Part shown: positions 26,509-34,978 of the stretch, one piece after another
Position numbering within the stretch: position 1 is the stretch's first letter
How the letters are laid out: each line of letters opens with the position of its first letter
Assembly (NCBI GenBank): GCA_045616985.1
Contig: JAZLHU010000056.1
Span: forward strand, 1-55,651
Direction: 5' to 3'
From: RUG13409 sp045616985
GTDB taxonomy: Bacteria; Bacillota; Clostridia; Peptostreptococcales; Anaerovoracaceae
DNA length: 55,651 bases
The notes under the pieces: generated by a model
Database searches by the model: none
Told to the model about the DNA's origin: nothing
What the model saw: the letters and a program-made list of their open reading frames with translations, nothing else
Position numbers and translations under genes: made by a program

Positions 26509-27453
26509 ATGGGTAAGTATGTTGTAAAAAGAGCTGTAACGTCGGTTATTACTCTTTTGATAATTACATTTCTGCTCTTTGTTCTTGTAAGAATTATGCC
26601 GGGAAATCCTTTTCCGTCAGAGCGCATGAAACCTGAACAAATTGCACAAAAGAGGGCGGAGATGGGCCTTGACGATCCTATCCCCACTCAGTTTTTCAAT
26701 TATATGAAAAAGGTATTTAAGGGCGACTTTGGTAAGGGGACCTCTCTTTATAACGGCGCCCCCATTAAGACTGTTCTTAAAAAATCACTCGTCAATTCCT
26801 TTAAAATCGGAGGAATAGCAATTCTTTTGGGAACCTTCGTAGGGCTGGCACTGGGTATCATAGCCGCATTGAACCGCGATGGTTTTTGGGATGTTTTCTG
26901 CAGCGTATTTTCAATACTTGGTGTATGCGTACCTGCGTATGTATTCCTGATATTCCTTCAATATACATTAGCGTATAAAACATCGCTTCTTCCGTACTTC
27001 TTTGATTCGTCGAGATTTTTGCAGTCAACAATTATCCCGTCTGTTTCGATGAGCCTTTTTACCATGTCAACAGTTGCTCGTTTTACAAGAAACGAAATGG
27101 TTGAAGTAATGGACAGCGACTATGTTCTTTTGGCGGAATCCAAAGGGATGTACGGCGGAAAGCTTGTTTTAAAACATATATTAAGAAACGCATTGATTCC
27201 TATCGTTACCGTAATTGCTCCGCTTGTTGTAGACCTTCTTACAGGCGCACTTGTAGTTGAAAAGATTTACGGTATTCAGGGCATCGGTAAGCTCATGGTT
27301 GATGCAATATCCGGTGAAGGCATCGACTACAACTATGTTCTTGCACTCGGAATCATTTATTCAGCTCTTTATATAGGTATCATGCTTGTAGTAGACCTCT
27401 TGTACGGAGTATTGGATCCGCGCATCAGAGTAACATCAAAGGCAGGTGAGTAG
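26509..27453 (+). CDS. oppB: Oligopeptide ABC transporter permease OppB
   Basis: First membrane subunit of the Opp importer; 314 residues and six helices. The N-terminal KRAVTSVITLLIITFLLFVLVRIMPGNPF (in part) and the ATPase-contact EAA loop around DYVLLAESKGMYGGKLVLKHILRNAL are typical, as are EKIYGIQGIGKLM and the C-terminal LLYGVLDPRIR. ATG 26509 lies only 16 bases after the hairpin and no Shine-Dalgarno is visible, so translation may be weak or depend on structure. Confidence 0.95.
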   Translation: MGKYVVKRAVTSVITLLIITFLLFVLVRIMPGNPFPSERMKPEQIAQKRAEMGLDDPIPTQFFNYMKKVFKGDFGKGTSLYNGAPIKTVLKKSLVNSFKIGGIAILLGTFVGLALGIIAALNRDGFWDVFCSVFSILGVCVPAYVFLIFLQYTLAYKTSLLPYFFDSSRFLQSTIIPSVSMSLFTMSTVARFTRNEMVEVMDSDYVLLAESKGMYGGKLVLKHILRNALIPIVTVIAPLVVDLLTGALVVEKIYGIQGIGKLMVDAISGEGIDYNYVLALGIIYSALYIGIMLVVDLLYGVLDPRIRVTSKAGE

Positions 27454-27454
27454 A

Positions 27455-28444
27455 ATGAATGATTTTGAATTACTCACTGACCGGAATCTGCAAAATGATG
27501 AGAACTTTGCCTCTCAGACATACTGGAGGGGTGTAATCACCAGATTCTTTAATAAGAAGAGAGCTGTTATCGGTCTTATCATCGTTGCCGTTATTTTGGT
27601 GCTTGCGATCTTCGGCCCTGTTTTCAGCGGATACGGATACAGAGAAATTTCTTCTGTAGTCGATCCTTCCACGGGAAAGGAAGTTGTGGCAAGAAGCATT
27701 GCTCCGAGAATCCCATGGCTTCATGATCTTTTCGGAAAGGAAGCATATACGGATTTCTTTGCAGAGAAGACCTTCCTTTTCGGTACTGATAACCTTGGAC
27801 GCGATCTGTTCACGAGAACGTGGTACGGTGCAAGAATATCACTTCTTATTGCCTTTGTTACCATCTTTATTGATGTTATCATCGGCATGAGCTATGGTCT
27901 TATTTCCGGTTATTTCGGAGGGACTGTTGACTCAATCATGCAGCGTTTTGTTGAGGTTGCAAACTCTGTTCCGAGACTTGTAATAGTATCCGTTCTTGCG
28001 GTATTTATGCCGAAGGGAATCGGACTTGTAATCGTTGCGCTCCTTCTTACCGAATGGATAGGGATGAGCAAGATCGCAAGAGCGGAGATCCTGAAAATCA
28101 AAGAGCTTGAATACATACTTGCCGGAAAGACACTTGGTGCCGGTAACTTCAGCATTATATTCAGTGATGTACTTCCAAATACGGTAGGTCCTATCATTAC
28201 TCAGGTAATGTTCTCCATCCCGACAGCAATATTTACCGAAGCCTTTCTCTCGTTTGTGGGTGTAGGCATCATGCTTCCGCAATGCTCTGTAGGTTCCCTT
28301 ATCGAAGACGGATTTAATAACATCACAACGCTGCCGTATCAGATCGTTCCGCCTATTATCGTGCTTGCTCTTTTAATGCTCGGCTTCAATTTTATCGGCG
28401 ATGGTCTCAGAGAAGCTCTTGCTCCTAAGCTTAAGGATATGTAG
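27455..28444 (+). CDS. oppC: Oligopeptide ABC transporter permease OppC
   Basis: Second membrane subunit, 329 residues. The OppC_N cytosolic/first-helix region (RFFNKKRAVIGLIIVAVILV) is followed by FGTDNLGRDLFTRTWYGARISL, the EAA-type loop ELEYILAGKTLGAGNFSII, and AIFTEAFLSFVGVGI. A roughly 40-residue external loop between helix 1 and FGTDNLGRD (VDPSTGKEVVARSIAPRIPW) is normal for the Firmicutes group. Start ATG 27455 overlaps nothing and lies 1 bp after the oppB stop, with AGGTGAG upstream. Confidence 0.95.
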   Translation: MNDFELLTDRNLQNDENFASQTYWRGVITRFFNKKRAVIGLIIVAVILVLAIFGPVFSGYGYREISSVVDPSTGKEVVARSIAPRIPWLHDLFGKEAYTDFFAEKTFLFGTDNLGRDLFTRTWYGARISLLIAFVTIFIDVIIGMSYGLISGYFGGTVDSIMQRFVEVANSVPRLVIVSVLAVFMPKGIGLVIVALLLTEWIGMSKIARAEILKIKELEYILAGKTLGAGNFSIIFSDVLPNTVGPIITQVMFSIPTAIFTEAFLSFVGVGIMLPQCSVGSLIEDGFNNITTLPYQIVPPIIVLALLMLGFNFIGDGLREALAPKLKDM

Positions 28445-28457
28445 GGAGGGGGTTAAT

Positions 28458-29537
28458 ATGACAGTACAGGAAAAAGATAAGATATTGGATATTAAAGACC
28501 TCGACGTATCCTTCCATACCACTGCCGGGAATATTCATGCCATAAGAGGGGTGAATATTGACCTGTACAAAGGAGAGACGGTAGCAATCGTAGGAGAGTC
28601 AGGTTCGGGGAAGTCTGTTTCGATGAGAGCTGCGATGGGTCTTCTTGCGCAAAACGCAAAGATTAACAAGGGTCAGATCATATTCAGATACACTGACGAA
28701 AACGGTCAGCAGCAGGAAGTGGATATTCTGCAAAAGGATACAAGATGGATAAGAAAGAATATCAACGGCAAACATATGGCTATGATATTCCAGGATCCGA
28801 TGACTTCCTTAGATCCAACCATGACTATAGGAAATCAGCTTGTTGAAGGAATGATGTTCCACCTCGGTCTTTCCAGAAAGGAAGCATGGGAAAGAGGAAA
28901 GGAGCTTCTTACCGAGGTTGGAATTACCGATGTTGAAAAGCGTATGAAGAATTATCCTCATCAGCTTTCCGGTGGTATGAGACAAAGGGTGGTTATTGCC
29001 ATTGCTCTTTCGTGCGACCCTGACCTTCTTATTTGCGATGAGCCTACAACGGCACTGGATGTAACCATTCAGTCCAGGATACTTGATCTTATCATCAAAA
29101 TTCAGAAGGAAAGAGGCGTTTCCGTTATTTATATTACTCATGACCTCGGTGTTGTTGCAAAGGTTGCCGATTATGTAAATGTAATGTATGCAGGAAAGAT
29201 TGTAGAAGTCGGAAATGTTAATGAGATCTTCTATGAACCCGCACACCCTTATACATGGGGACTTTTGTCTGCCATGCCCGATCTTGATACAGACGATGAC
29301 AGACTTTATGCAATCCCGGGTTCCCCGCCGAATCTCCTGCACGAGCCAAGGGGCGATGCTTTTGCCGCAAGAAACGAATTTGCATTGGCTATTGATGAAA
29401 AAGAGCAGCCGCCTATGTTCCGGATCACTGAAACTCATTTTGCTGCAACCTGGCTTTTGGATCCGAGGGCTCCTAAGGTTGAAATGCCGGCGGAGCTTAA
29501 AGCCCGTATCGAACGTATGAGAAAGGAGGCGGAGTAA
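28458..29537 (+). CDS. oppD: Oligopeptide ABC transporter ATPase OppD
   Basis: ATPase subunit, 359 residues. Walker A GESGSGKS, signature LSGGMRQRVVIAIAL, Walker B LLICDEPTTALD and switch THDLGVVAKVAD are present. The OppD C-terminal extension has the expected layout, but the four cysteines found in many relatives are replaced (D300, N306, D313, T331), so no metal cluster is expected there. This fits my recollection of Ami/Opp-type Firmicutes proteins. Start ATG 28458 follows a G-rich Shine-Dalgarno at 28444-28452; a longer frame from 28401 overlaps oppC and is unlikely. Confidence 0.95.
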   Translation: MTVQEKDKILDIKDLDVSFHTTAGNIHAIRGVNIDLYKGETVAIVGESGSGKSVSMRAAMGLLAQNAKINKGQIIFRYTDENGQQQEVDILQKDTRWIRKNINGKHMAMIFQDPMTSLDPTMTIGNQLVEGMMFHLGLSRKEAWERGKELLTEVGITDVEKRMKNYPHQLSGGMRQRVVIAIALSCDPDLLICDEPTTALDVTIQSRILDLIIKIQKERGVSVIYITHDLGVVAKVADYVNVMYAGKIVEVGNVNEIFYEPAHPYTWGLLSAMPDLDTDDDRLYAIPGSPPNLLHEPRGDAFAARNEFALAIDEKEQPPMFRITETHFAATWLLDPRAPKVEMPAELKARIERMRKEAE

Positions 29538-30475
29538 TGGCAGTTGATTACGATGCGCAGCCTATTCTCAAGGTTGAAGGCTTAAAGCAGTACTTTAAGG
29601 TAAACAGAGGCTTTACCGTAAAGGCTGTTGATGGTGTGAGCTTTGAAATTTATCCGGGTGAGGTTTACGGACTTGTAGGAGAATCAGGTTCGGGAAAATC
29701 CACGATCGGCAGAACCATCATCAGACTGAATGAGCCTACAGAAGGAAAAATTACCTTTAAGGGCATGGATATTTCCGGAAAGCTTGATAAGGAAACAAAG
29801 AATCTCCTGAGAAGCAAAATGATGATGATTTTTCAGGACCCTATGGCTTCACTTAATCCGAGAAAAACCATAGGTGACATCATCGGCGAGGGTCTGGATA
29901 TCCATCATATGTATTCTTCAAAGGAAGAAAGACAGGAAAAGATATATAGCATCCTTCAGAAGGTCGGTCTTTCAAAGGATCATTACAACAGGTATCCTCA
30001 TCAGTTCTCAGGCGGTCAGCGCCAAAGAGTCGGAATTGCAAGAGCTCTGATTATGAATCCCGATCTTATTATTGCCGACGAATGTATTTCGGCACTGGAT
30101 GTATCCATTCAGGCACAGGTGGTAAACCTTATTAAGGATATTCAGGCAGAAACGGGTGCGGCATATATGTTTATTGCGCACGACCTGTCGATGGTTAAGT
30201 ACATTTCCGACCGTATCGGCGTACTTCATCTTGGTCATATGCTTGAAACGGGAACAACAGAGGAAATCTTTGCAAATCCCATTCATCCTTATACAAGGAG
30301 CCTTATCTCGGCAATTCCGCTTCCGAATCCCATTGCCGAAAAAAAACGTGTTGCGGAAACCTATAGTTATATGAAGTCCGGTATTCGGTATACAAACGGA
30401 TATTATCACCATGCCGGAGGTACTCACTGGGTTCTCGGTACAGCGGAAGAATATGAAAAATGGATACAAAAATAG
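29537..30475 (+). CDS. oppF: Oligopeptide ABC transporter ATPase OppF
   Basis: Second ATPase subunit, 312 residues. Walker A GESGSGKST, QDPMASLNPRKT, signature FSGGQRQRVGIARAL and Walker B LIIADECISALD are clear. The short C-terminal tail (YSYMKSGIRYTNGYYHHAGGTHWVLGT) is of the Gram-positive AmiF/OppF kind. The ATG shares a base with the oppD stop (TAATG), so translation is coupled. A compact terminator follows. Confidence 0.95.
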   Translation: MAVDYDAQPILKVEGLKQYFKVNRGFTVKAVDGVSFEIYPGEVYGLVGESGSGKSTIGRTIIRLNEPTEGKITFKGMDISGKLDKETKNLLRSKMMMIFQDPMASLNPRKTIGDIIGEGLDIHHMYSSKEERQEKIYSILQKVGLSKDHYNRYPHQFSGGQRQRVGIARALIMNPDLIIADECISALDVSIQAQVVNLIKDIQAETGAAYMFIAHDLSMVKYISDRIGVLHLGHMLETGTTEEIFANPIHPYTRSLISAIPLPNPIAEKKRVAETYSYMKSGIRYTNGYYHHAGGTHWVLGTAEEYEKWIQK

Positions 30476-30489
30476 CTTAAAAACACCAA

Positions 30490-30514
30490 AAAAGCGGGCG
30501 AAAAGCCCGCTTTT
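30490..30514 (+). terminator. Intrinsic terminator of the opp operon
   Basis: Stem AAAAGCGGGC (30490-30499) with GCCCGCTTTT (30505-30514), loop GAAAA. Its T-side arm leads straight into the -10 region of the next promoter. Confidence 0.8.
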
Positions 30515-30515
30515 A

Positions 30516-30524
30516 TGATATAAT
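30516..30524 (+). promoter_or_regulatory. Extended -10 promoter of the DUF308 gene, near-leaderless
   Basis: A perfect extended -10, TGA-TATAAT (30516-30524). The matching -35 position (30496-30501) lies in the terminator stem and is not consensus. The expected start site, about 30530-30532, is next to the ATG at 30533, so the mRNA would have almost no leader. Confidence 0.55.
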
Positions 30525-30532
30525 GAATTGTT

Positions 30533-31909
30533 ATGAGAATACTTACTGTAATTGCCGGCATCCTTATTTCGGCTTGCGGAGCATTTTGTTTTGCATCTTA
30601 TACCAATCCGTTTACGGACGTAGCCTTTTTGGTAGGGCTCGTCATGGTGGTAAGCGGGGGCTGCAATTTGGCAGCATATCTCGTATCCGGCAGAGGAAAC
30701 AAAAGAACAACAGACACAGCTTTGGTAGAGGGTCTTGTTACACTACTCTATGGTTTTGCCGTGCTTTCAAACAAGGTAACAGACCTGATGCTTACCCTGT
30801 TCTTCGGAACATGGCTTACATTAAGCGGGGTTACAAGGTTTTCTCAGGCACTGTATGTAAGCCGTTTCAGACCGCGTGACTGGGCAAAGGTAATACCGCT
30901 TGCGGCAATTGCCTCCATGCTCGGTATTGTTATGATGATGCCAACGCTGGTTTCTGCCGTAATGCCTTTAATGCTTGTCGGCGGTGCATTTATCTGTGAC
31001 GGCTTATCGATGCTTATGTACGCAATGTACATGAAAAGGCCAACCGCTATTACCTCAAAAAAAGAAGAAGAAGCTAAAGAAAGGGCTGCGGCAAGGAAAT
31101 CCCAGACGCATGCTCAAAGGGCGGAACGCGACAGACTCAGAAATCTTTCAAGGAAGGAAAGAGATGCTGAGATTGAACGTAAGAGAAAAGAGCAGGAAGC
31201 AAGGGAAGTTACAAAGAGAAAGCTGAGAGAGGAAGAGCGTGCCAGAAAAAGAGAGGCTGCTCGTCCTGCCTCCGAAAAGACCATGGAGTTTACTCCCGAA
31301 GAGGTTGCGGAAATTAATGCCGCTGCAAAGGAAACCGAAGAAGCAATCAAAGAAAATAAACCTTCTGAAGACGAAAATAAGACAGTTATCAATCTTGATG
31401 AAAACAATCCTATGGCTGCAATTTGGGCAACCATGGCTGAGGAATCCGGTGCGGATGTAAAGGTCAATAAACCTCAGCCGAAGGAAGAACCGATTTCAGA
31501 GCCCGAAGCTCCTGCAACCAGACCGATCTGGCAGCGTCCGACAGATATTCCTTCACTCAGAGCCGAAAGGGAAAGCTTAAAGGATGAGGATGATTCTGCA
31601 GGGTTTACACCCATAAAATTTACGGCAGTAAACCTTGAGGAAATCGAATCCAGAAAACCCGTTGTTGAATTTGAAAAGGTACAGCTTCCTGAGTTTAGGA
31701 TCGCTTCAGATACCGAATCTGTAAGCAGAAGCGAAATTCTGGAACAGATAGATAATACAACGCTTGAAAAAACCGATGCCGATTATACGCCGATAAGCCT
31801 TGATGAGCTTGTTGCAGAACCTTTGTCAAGGCCGTATGATCCGAATGAATCAAAGCGTTTTACCCAGACACTTCATTTCGGATGGTTGGAGGATAATGGT
31901 AATGAATAG
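30533..31909 (+). CDS. DUF308/HdeD-like membrane protein with long charged coiled-coil tail
   Basis: A 458-residue protein. Residues 1 to about 165 contain six membrane helices arranged like DUF308/HdeD proteins (small hairpin repeats such as VVSGGCNLAAYLV and LTLSGVTRFSQAL). From about 175 to 250 comes a strongly charged K/R/E-rich helix, probably a coiled coil. The rest (250-458) is acidic, proline-rich and probably disordered. The function is unknown; the tail looks like a scaffold on the cytosolic side. There is no Shine-Dalgarno. Its end overlaps gpmI by 8 bp, so gpmI is coupled to it. Confidence 0.72.
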   Translation: MRILTVIAGILISACGAFCFASYTNPFTDVAFLVGLVMVVSGGCNLAAYLVSGRGNKRTTDTALVEGLVTLLYGFAVLSNKVTDLMLTLFFGTWLTLSGVTRFSQALYVSRFRPRDWAKVIPLAAIASMLGIVMMMPTLVSAVMPLMLVGGAFICDGLSMLMYAMYMKRPTAITSKKEEEAKERAAARKSQTHAQRAERDRLRNLSRKERDAEIERKRKEQEAREVTKRKLREEERARKREAARPASEKTMEFTPEEVAEINAAAKETEEAIKENKPSEDENKTVINLDENNPMAAIWATMAEESGADVKVNKPQPKEEPISEPEAPATRPIWQRPTDIPSLRAERESLKDEDDSAGFTPIKFTAVNLEEIESRKPVVEFEKVQLPEFRIASDTESVSRSEILEQIDNTTLEKTDADYTPISLDELVAEPLSRPYDPNESKRFTQTLHFGWLEDNGNE

Positions 31910-33410
31910 ACCTGTAATGCTTCTTATCATGGATGGCTATGGTCTGGCAGCTCCCGGAAAGGGAAATGCAATATATGCAGCAAAAACCCCAAATCTGGAT
32001 TCTTTGTTTGAACATTGTCCGCACGCGCAGCTTAACGCGAGCGGACGTTTTGTAGGTCTGCCAAATGGTCAGATGGGAAATTCCGAAGTCGGACATACCA
32101 ATATGGGCGCCGGCAGAATCGTATGGCAGGAGTTGTCCAGGATAAGCAATGAAATTGAAGACGGAGCTTTCTTTAAAAATGCCGAACTGGTCAAGGCCAT
32201 GGATCATGCAAAGAAGGGGCACGTGCTTCATCTTATGGGACTTCTTTCAGACGGAGGAGTTCATTCCCATAATACGCATCTTTATGCACTTTTGGAAATG
32301 GCAAAAAGATACGGTCTTAAGAAAGTTTATGTTCACTGCATCTTGGACGGAAGAGATGTTCCGCCTTCCTGTGCAGAAAGGTATATTGCGGAGCTTGAAG
32401 AAAAGTGCAGGGAAATCGGAACCGGGGAAATAGCAAGCATTTCAGGTCGTTTCTATGCAATGGACAGAGACAAACGCTGGGAAAGAGTACAGCTTGCGTA
32501 TGACCTTTATACCAATGGTATAGGCTTCAGCGAAGACAGTGCGGAAGAGCTTTTAAAGGCTGCACGCAGAAGAGAAGAAACCGATGAGTTCGTAAGGCCG
32601 GGGAAGGTTAACGGACGACCGGAAATAAAAGACGGAGATGCTGTTATCTTCTTTAACTTCAGACCGGACCGCGCAAGAGAGATCACACGGACGCTTGTTG
32701 ATCCGAAGTTTGACGGATTTGAAAGACAGACAGTTCTTAAAGACTTGTATTATGTTTGCTTTACAAGCTACGATGCAGACATGCCTAATGTAAATATTGC
32801 ATTTAAACCTCAGTCACTTAAAAATACTTTAGGTGAGTATATTTCCGGTTTGGGCTTAAGTCAGCTTAGAATTGCCGAAACTGAAAAGTATGCTCATGTC
32901 ACATTTTTCTTTAACGGCGGAGTTGAGCAGCCGTATAAGGGTGAAGAAAGGATTCTTATTCCGTCACCAAAGGTTGCAACCTACGATTTAAAACCTGAAA
33001 TGAGTGCCTTTGAGCTTACTGAAAGGGTTGTGGAAAAAATAAAGGAAAATAATACGGACCTTATTATTATGAATCTTGCCAACTGTGATATGGTTGGACA
33101 TACGGGAGTATTTGATGCTGCAGTAAAGGCTGTTGAAGCAGTTGATGCCTGCGTTGGGGCGGTTGCCAAGGCAATTGCCGGCGTTGGCGGCAGACTTATT
33201 ATCACGGCAGATCACGGTAATGCTGATGTGATGCTTGATGATGAAGGCAGAGCTGTTACGGCGCATTCCACAAATCCCGTACCTGTAATTTTAGTTGGCG
33301 ATAACAGAAAAATAGAGAATGGCTCGCTGTGCGATTTGGCGCCGAGTATTCTTACACTTATGGATCTTCCGATTCCGGTCGATATGGAAGGAAAATCACT
33401 TATTAAATGA
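31902..33410 (+). CDS. gpmI: 2,3-bisphosphoglycerate-independent phosphoglycerate mutase
   Basis: Converts 3-phosphoglycerate to 2-phosphoglycerate, a Mn2+ enzyme of the alkaline phosphatase superfamily. The 502 residues are the normal length. Metal ligand D11 (LIMDGYG), phospho-accepting S61 (MGNSEVGH), HILDGRDVPP-like CILDGRDVPP, FFNFRPDRARE, and the C-terminal metal-binding NCDMVGHTG and TADHGNAD are present. ATG 31902 is preceded by GGAGGA at 31888-31893; an earlier frame from 31800 lies in the previous gene. With tpiA and eno it supplies lower glycolysis from a separate operon. Confidence 0.97.
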   Translation: MNRPVMLLIMDGYGLAAPGKGNAIYAAKTPNLDSLFEHCPHAQLNASGRFVGLPNGQMGNSEVGHTNMGAGRIVWQELSRISNEIEDGAFFKNAELVKAMDHAKKGHVLHLMGLLSDGGVHSHNTHLYALLEMAKRYGLKKVYVHCILDGRDVPPSCAERYIAELEEKCREIGTGEIASISGRFYAMDRDKRWERVQLAYDLYTNGIGFSEDSAEELLKAARRREETDEFVRPGKVNGRPEIKDGDAVIFFNFRPDRAREITRTLVDPKFDGFERQTVLKDLYYVCFTSYDADMPNVNIAFKPQSLKNTLGEYISGLGLSQLRIAETEKYAHVTFFFNGGVEQPYKGEERILIPSPKVATYDLKPEMSAFELTERVVEKIKENNTDLIIMNLANCDMVGHTGVFDAAVKAVEAVDACVGAVAKAIAGVGGRLIITADHGNADVMLDDEGRAVTAHSTNPVPVILVGDNRKIENGSLCDLAPSILTLMDLPIPVDMEGKSLIK

Positions 33411-34978
33411 TAATTATTCATGAAGCAAAACTCAAAGTAGGTCAACTTTTTATTAAGCTTCCACCGAAGTTGGAAAATAGGCTCCACATTCCCAAAGGAA
33501 GCGTGGAGTCTGTTCGTATTCTCAGGGAATCATTGGATGCCAGAAAAAAGCCCGAGCTGTACAGAGTTTTCTCTTTGGAGGTGGAATCAAGCCTTTCCGA
33601 TGAAGAACTTCTTCTGGCATGCAGCAGAGCAGGACTTAAGGCTGAAATTTCAAAGCCAAAGGAAAGAATAGAATTTCCTCTCAAAAAAGAAGGACAGAGC
33701 CGCCCTGTTGTGGTTGGTTTTGGCCCCTGCGGAATGTTTGCGGCACTTGCTCTTGCCGAAATGGGTTTAAAGCCGATAGTTCTTGAACGTGGTTTTTGCA
33801 TGGAAAAAAGGATCGATGCGGTTGAACGCTTTTGGAATGGTGGTGCACTTAATCCAAGAGGCAATGTTCAATTCGGAGAAGGCGGAGCCGGCACTTTTTC
33901 CGACGGAAAGCTTACCACGGGAACAAAATCCCCGTACAGAGAGTTCGTGTTGGATACCTTTGTTGATGCGGGTGCATCAGCGGATATTTTGTATAAACAG
34001 AAGCCTCATATCGGAACCGATGTATTGAGAAACGTTGTTGTAAACATAAGAAAACAAATTGAAAATTTAGGCGGAGAAGTACGATTTGAAACCCGGATGA
34101 CAAGACCTGTAATTGCTGACGGTAAGATAACGGGTGTTGTTCTCGGAAATATAAAAGGTGATGAGGCAGAAAGCATTTCATGCGATAAGCTTATTCTTGC
34201 CCTCGGACATTCTGCAAGAGACAGCGTAAGAACTCTTTATGATATGGGAATAAAAATGGAGCCTAAAGCATTTTCCATGGGAGTCAGGATCGAACATCCG
34301 CAGGAGCTTATTGACATAGCTCAGTATGGGGCAAAACACGAGGATTTTGCCCTGGACGTACTTGGTCCCGGACCTGCAGATTACAAGCTTAATGTAAAGG
34401 TATCCGACGGGCGCGGGGTATATACATTCTGTATGTGCCCCGGAGGATTTGTTGTAAATGCTGCATCCTTTGCAATGGGCGTTGTTACAAACGGCATGAG
34501 CAATTCAAACAGGGCTTCGGGGAAAGCCAATTCGGCGCTTCTTTGCGATGTCCGTCCCGATGACTTTGATGACAGGGGAGTGTTAGGCGGTATAGCCTTT
34601 CAGGAAAAATACGAGGAACTTGCCTTTGAGGCCGGCGGAGAAAATTACAGTCTTCCCAAGGAAGATGTCAGAAGCTTTGTTTCCGAGAAATCGCTTCTTA
34701 AGACCTGCCTTCCCGAATTTGTTTACGAGGATTTAAAGGAGGCGCTTCCTCTTCTTGACAGAAAGCTCAATGGCTTTGCCGATCCTGCGGCGATGATGTA
34801 CGGCATAGAAAGCAGAAGCAGCAGCCCTGTGAGAATTTTAAGAGACGACAGCCTTCAGGCAGAGGGCATAAAGGGTTTATATCCTGCAGGTGAAGGCGCA
34901 GGATATGCAGGCGGCATAATGAGCGCAGCCTGCGACGGAGTAAAAACGGCATTTAAGGTGGCTGAAGATTATGAATAA
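33407..34978 (+). CDS. FAD-dependent dehydrogenase, COG2509 type
   Basis: A 523-residue flavoprotein of unknown substrate. A small N-terminal domain (1-90; SLDARKKPEL is a family mark) precedes the FAD-binding fold: GFGPCGMFAALALAEMG (about 102-118, the GxGxxG-type dinucleotide motif), VLERG, QFGEGGAGTFSDGKLTT and a C-terminal GLYPAGEGAGYAGGIMSAA (FAD second contact). No membrane or signal segment, so cytosolic. The ATG overlaps the gpmI stop by 4 bp and the next gene overlaps its end by 8 bp. Confidence 0.82.
   Translation: MIIIHEAKLKVGQLFIKLPPKLENRLHIPKGSVESVRILRESLDARKKPELYRVFSLEVESSLSDEELLLACSRAGLKAEISKPKERIEFPLKKEGQSRPVVVGFGPCGMFAALALAEMGLKPIVLERGFCMEKRIDAVERFWNGGALNPRGNVQFGEGGAGTFSDGKLTTGTKSPYREFVLDTFVDAGASADILYKQKPHIGTDVLRNVVVNIRKQIENLGGEVRFETRMTRPVIADGKITGVVLGNIKGDEAESISCDKLILALGHSARDSVRTLYDMGIKMEPKAFSMGVRIEHPQELIDIAQYGAKHEDFALDVLGPGPADYKLNVKVSDGRGVYTFCMCPGGFVVNAASFAMGVVTNGMSNSNRASGKANSALLCDVRPDDFDDRGVLGGIAFQEKYEELAFEAGGENYSLPKEDVRSFVSEKSLLKTCLPEFVYEDLKEALPLLDRKLNGFADPAAMMYGIESRSSSPVRILRDDSLQAEGIKGLYPAGEGAGYAGGIMSAACDGVKTAFKVAEDYE

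Noticed and set aside
28809..29438. A 209-codon antisense frame inside oppD
   Set aside because: No start signal, Cys/Ile-rich shadow of a conserved ATPase gene.
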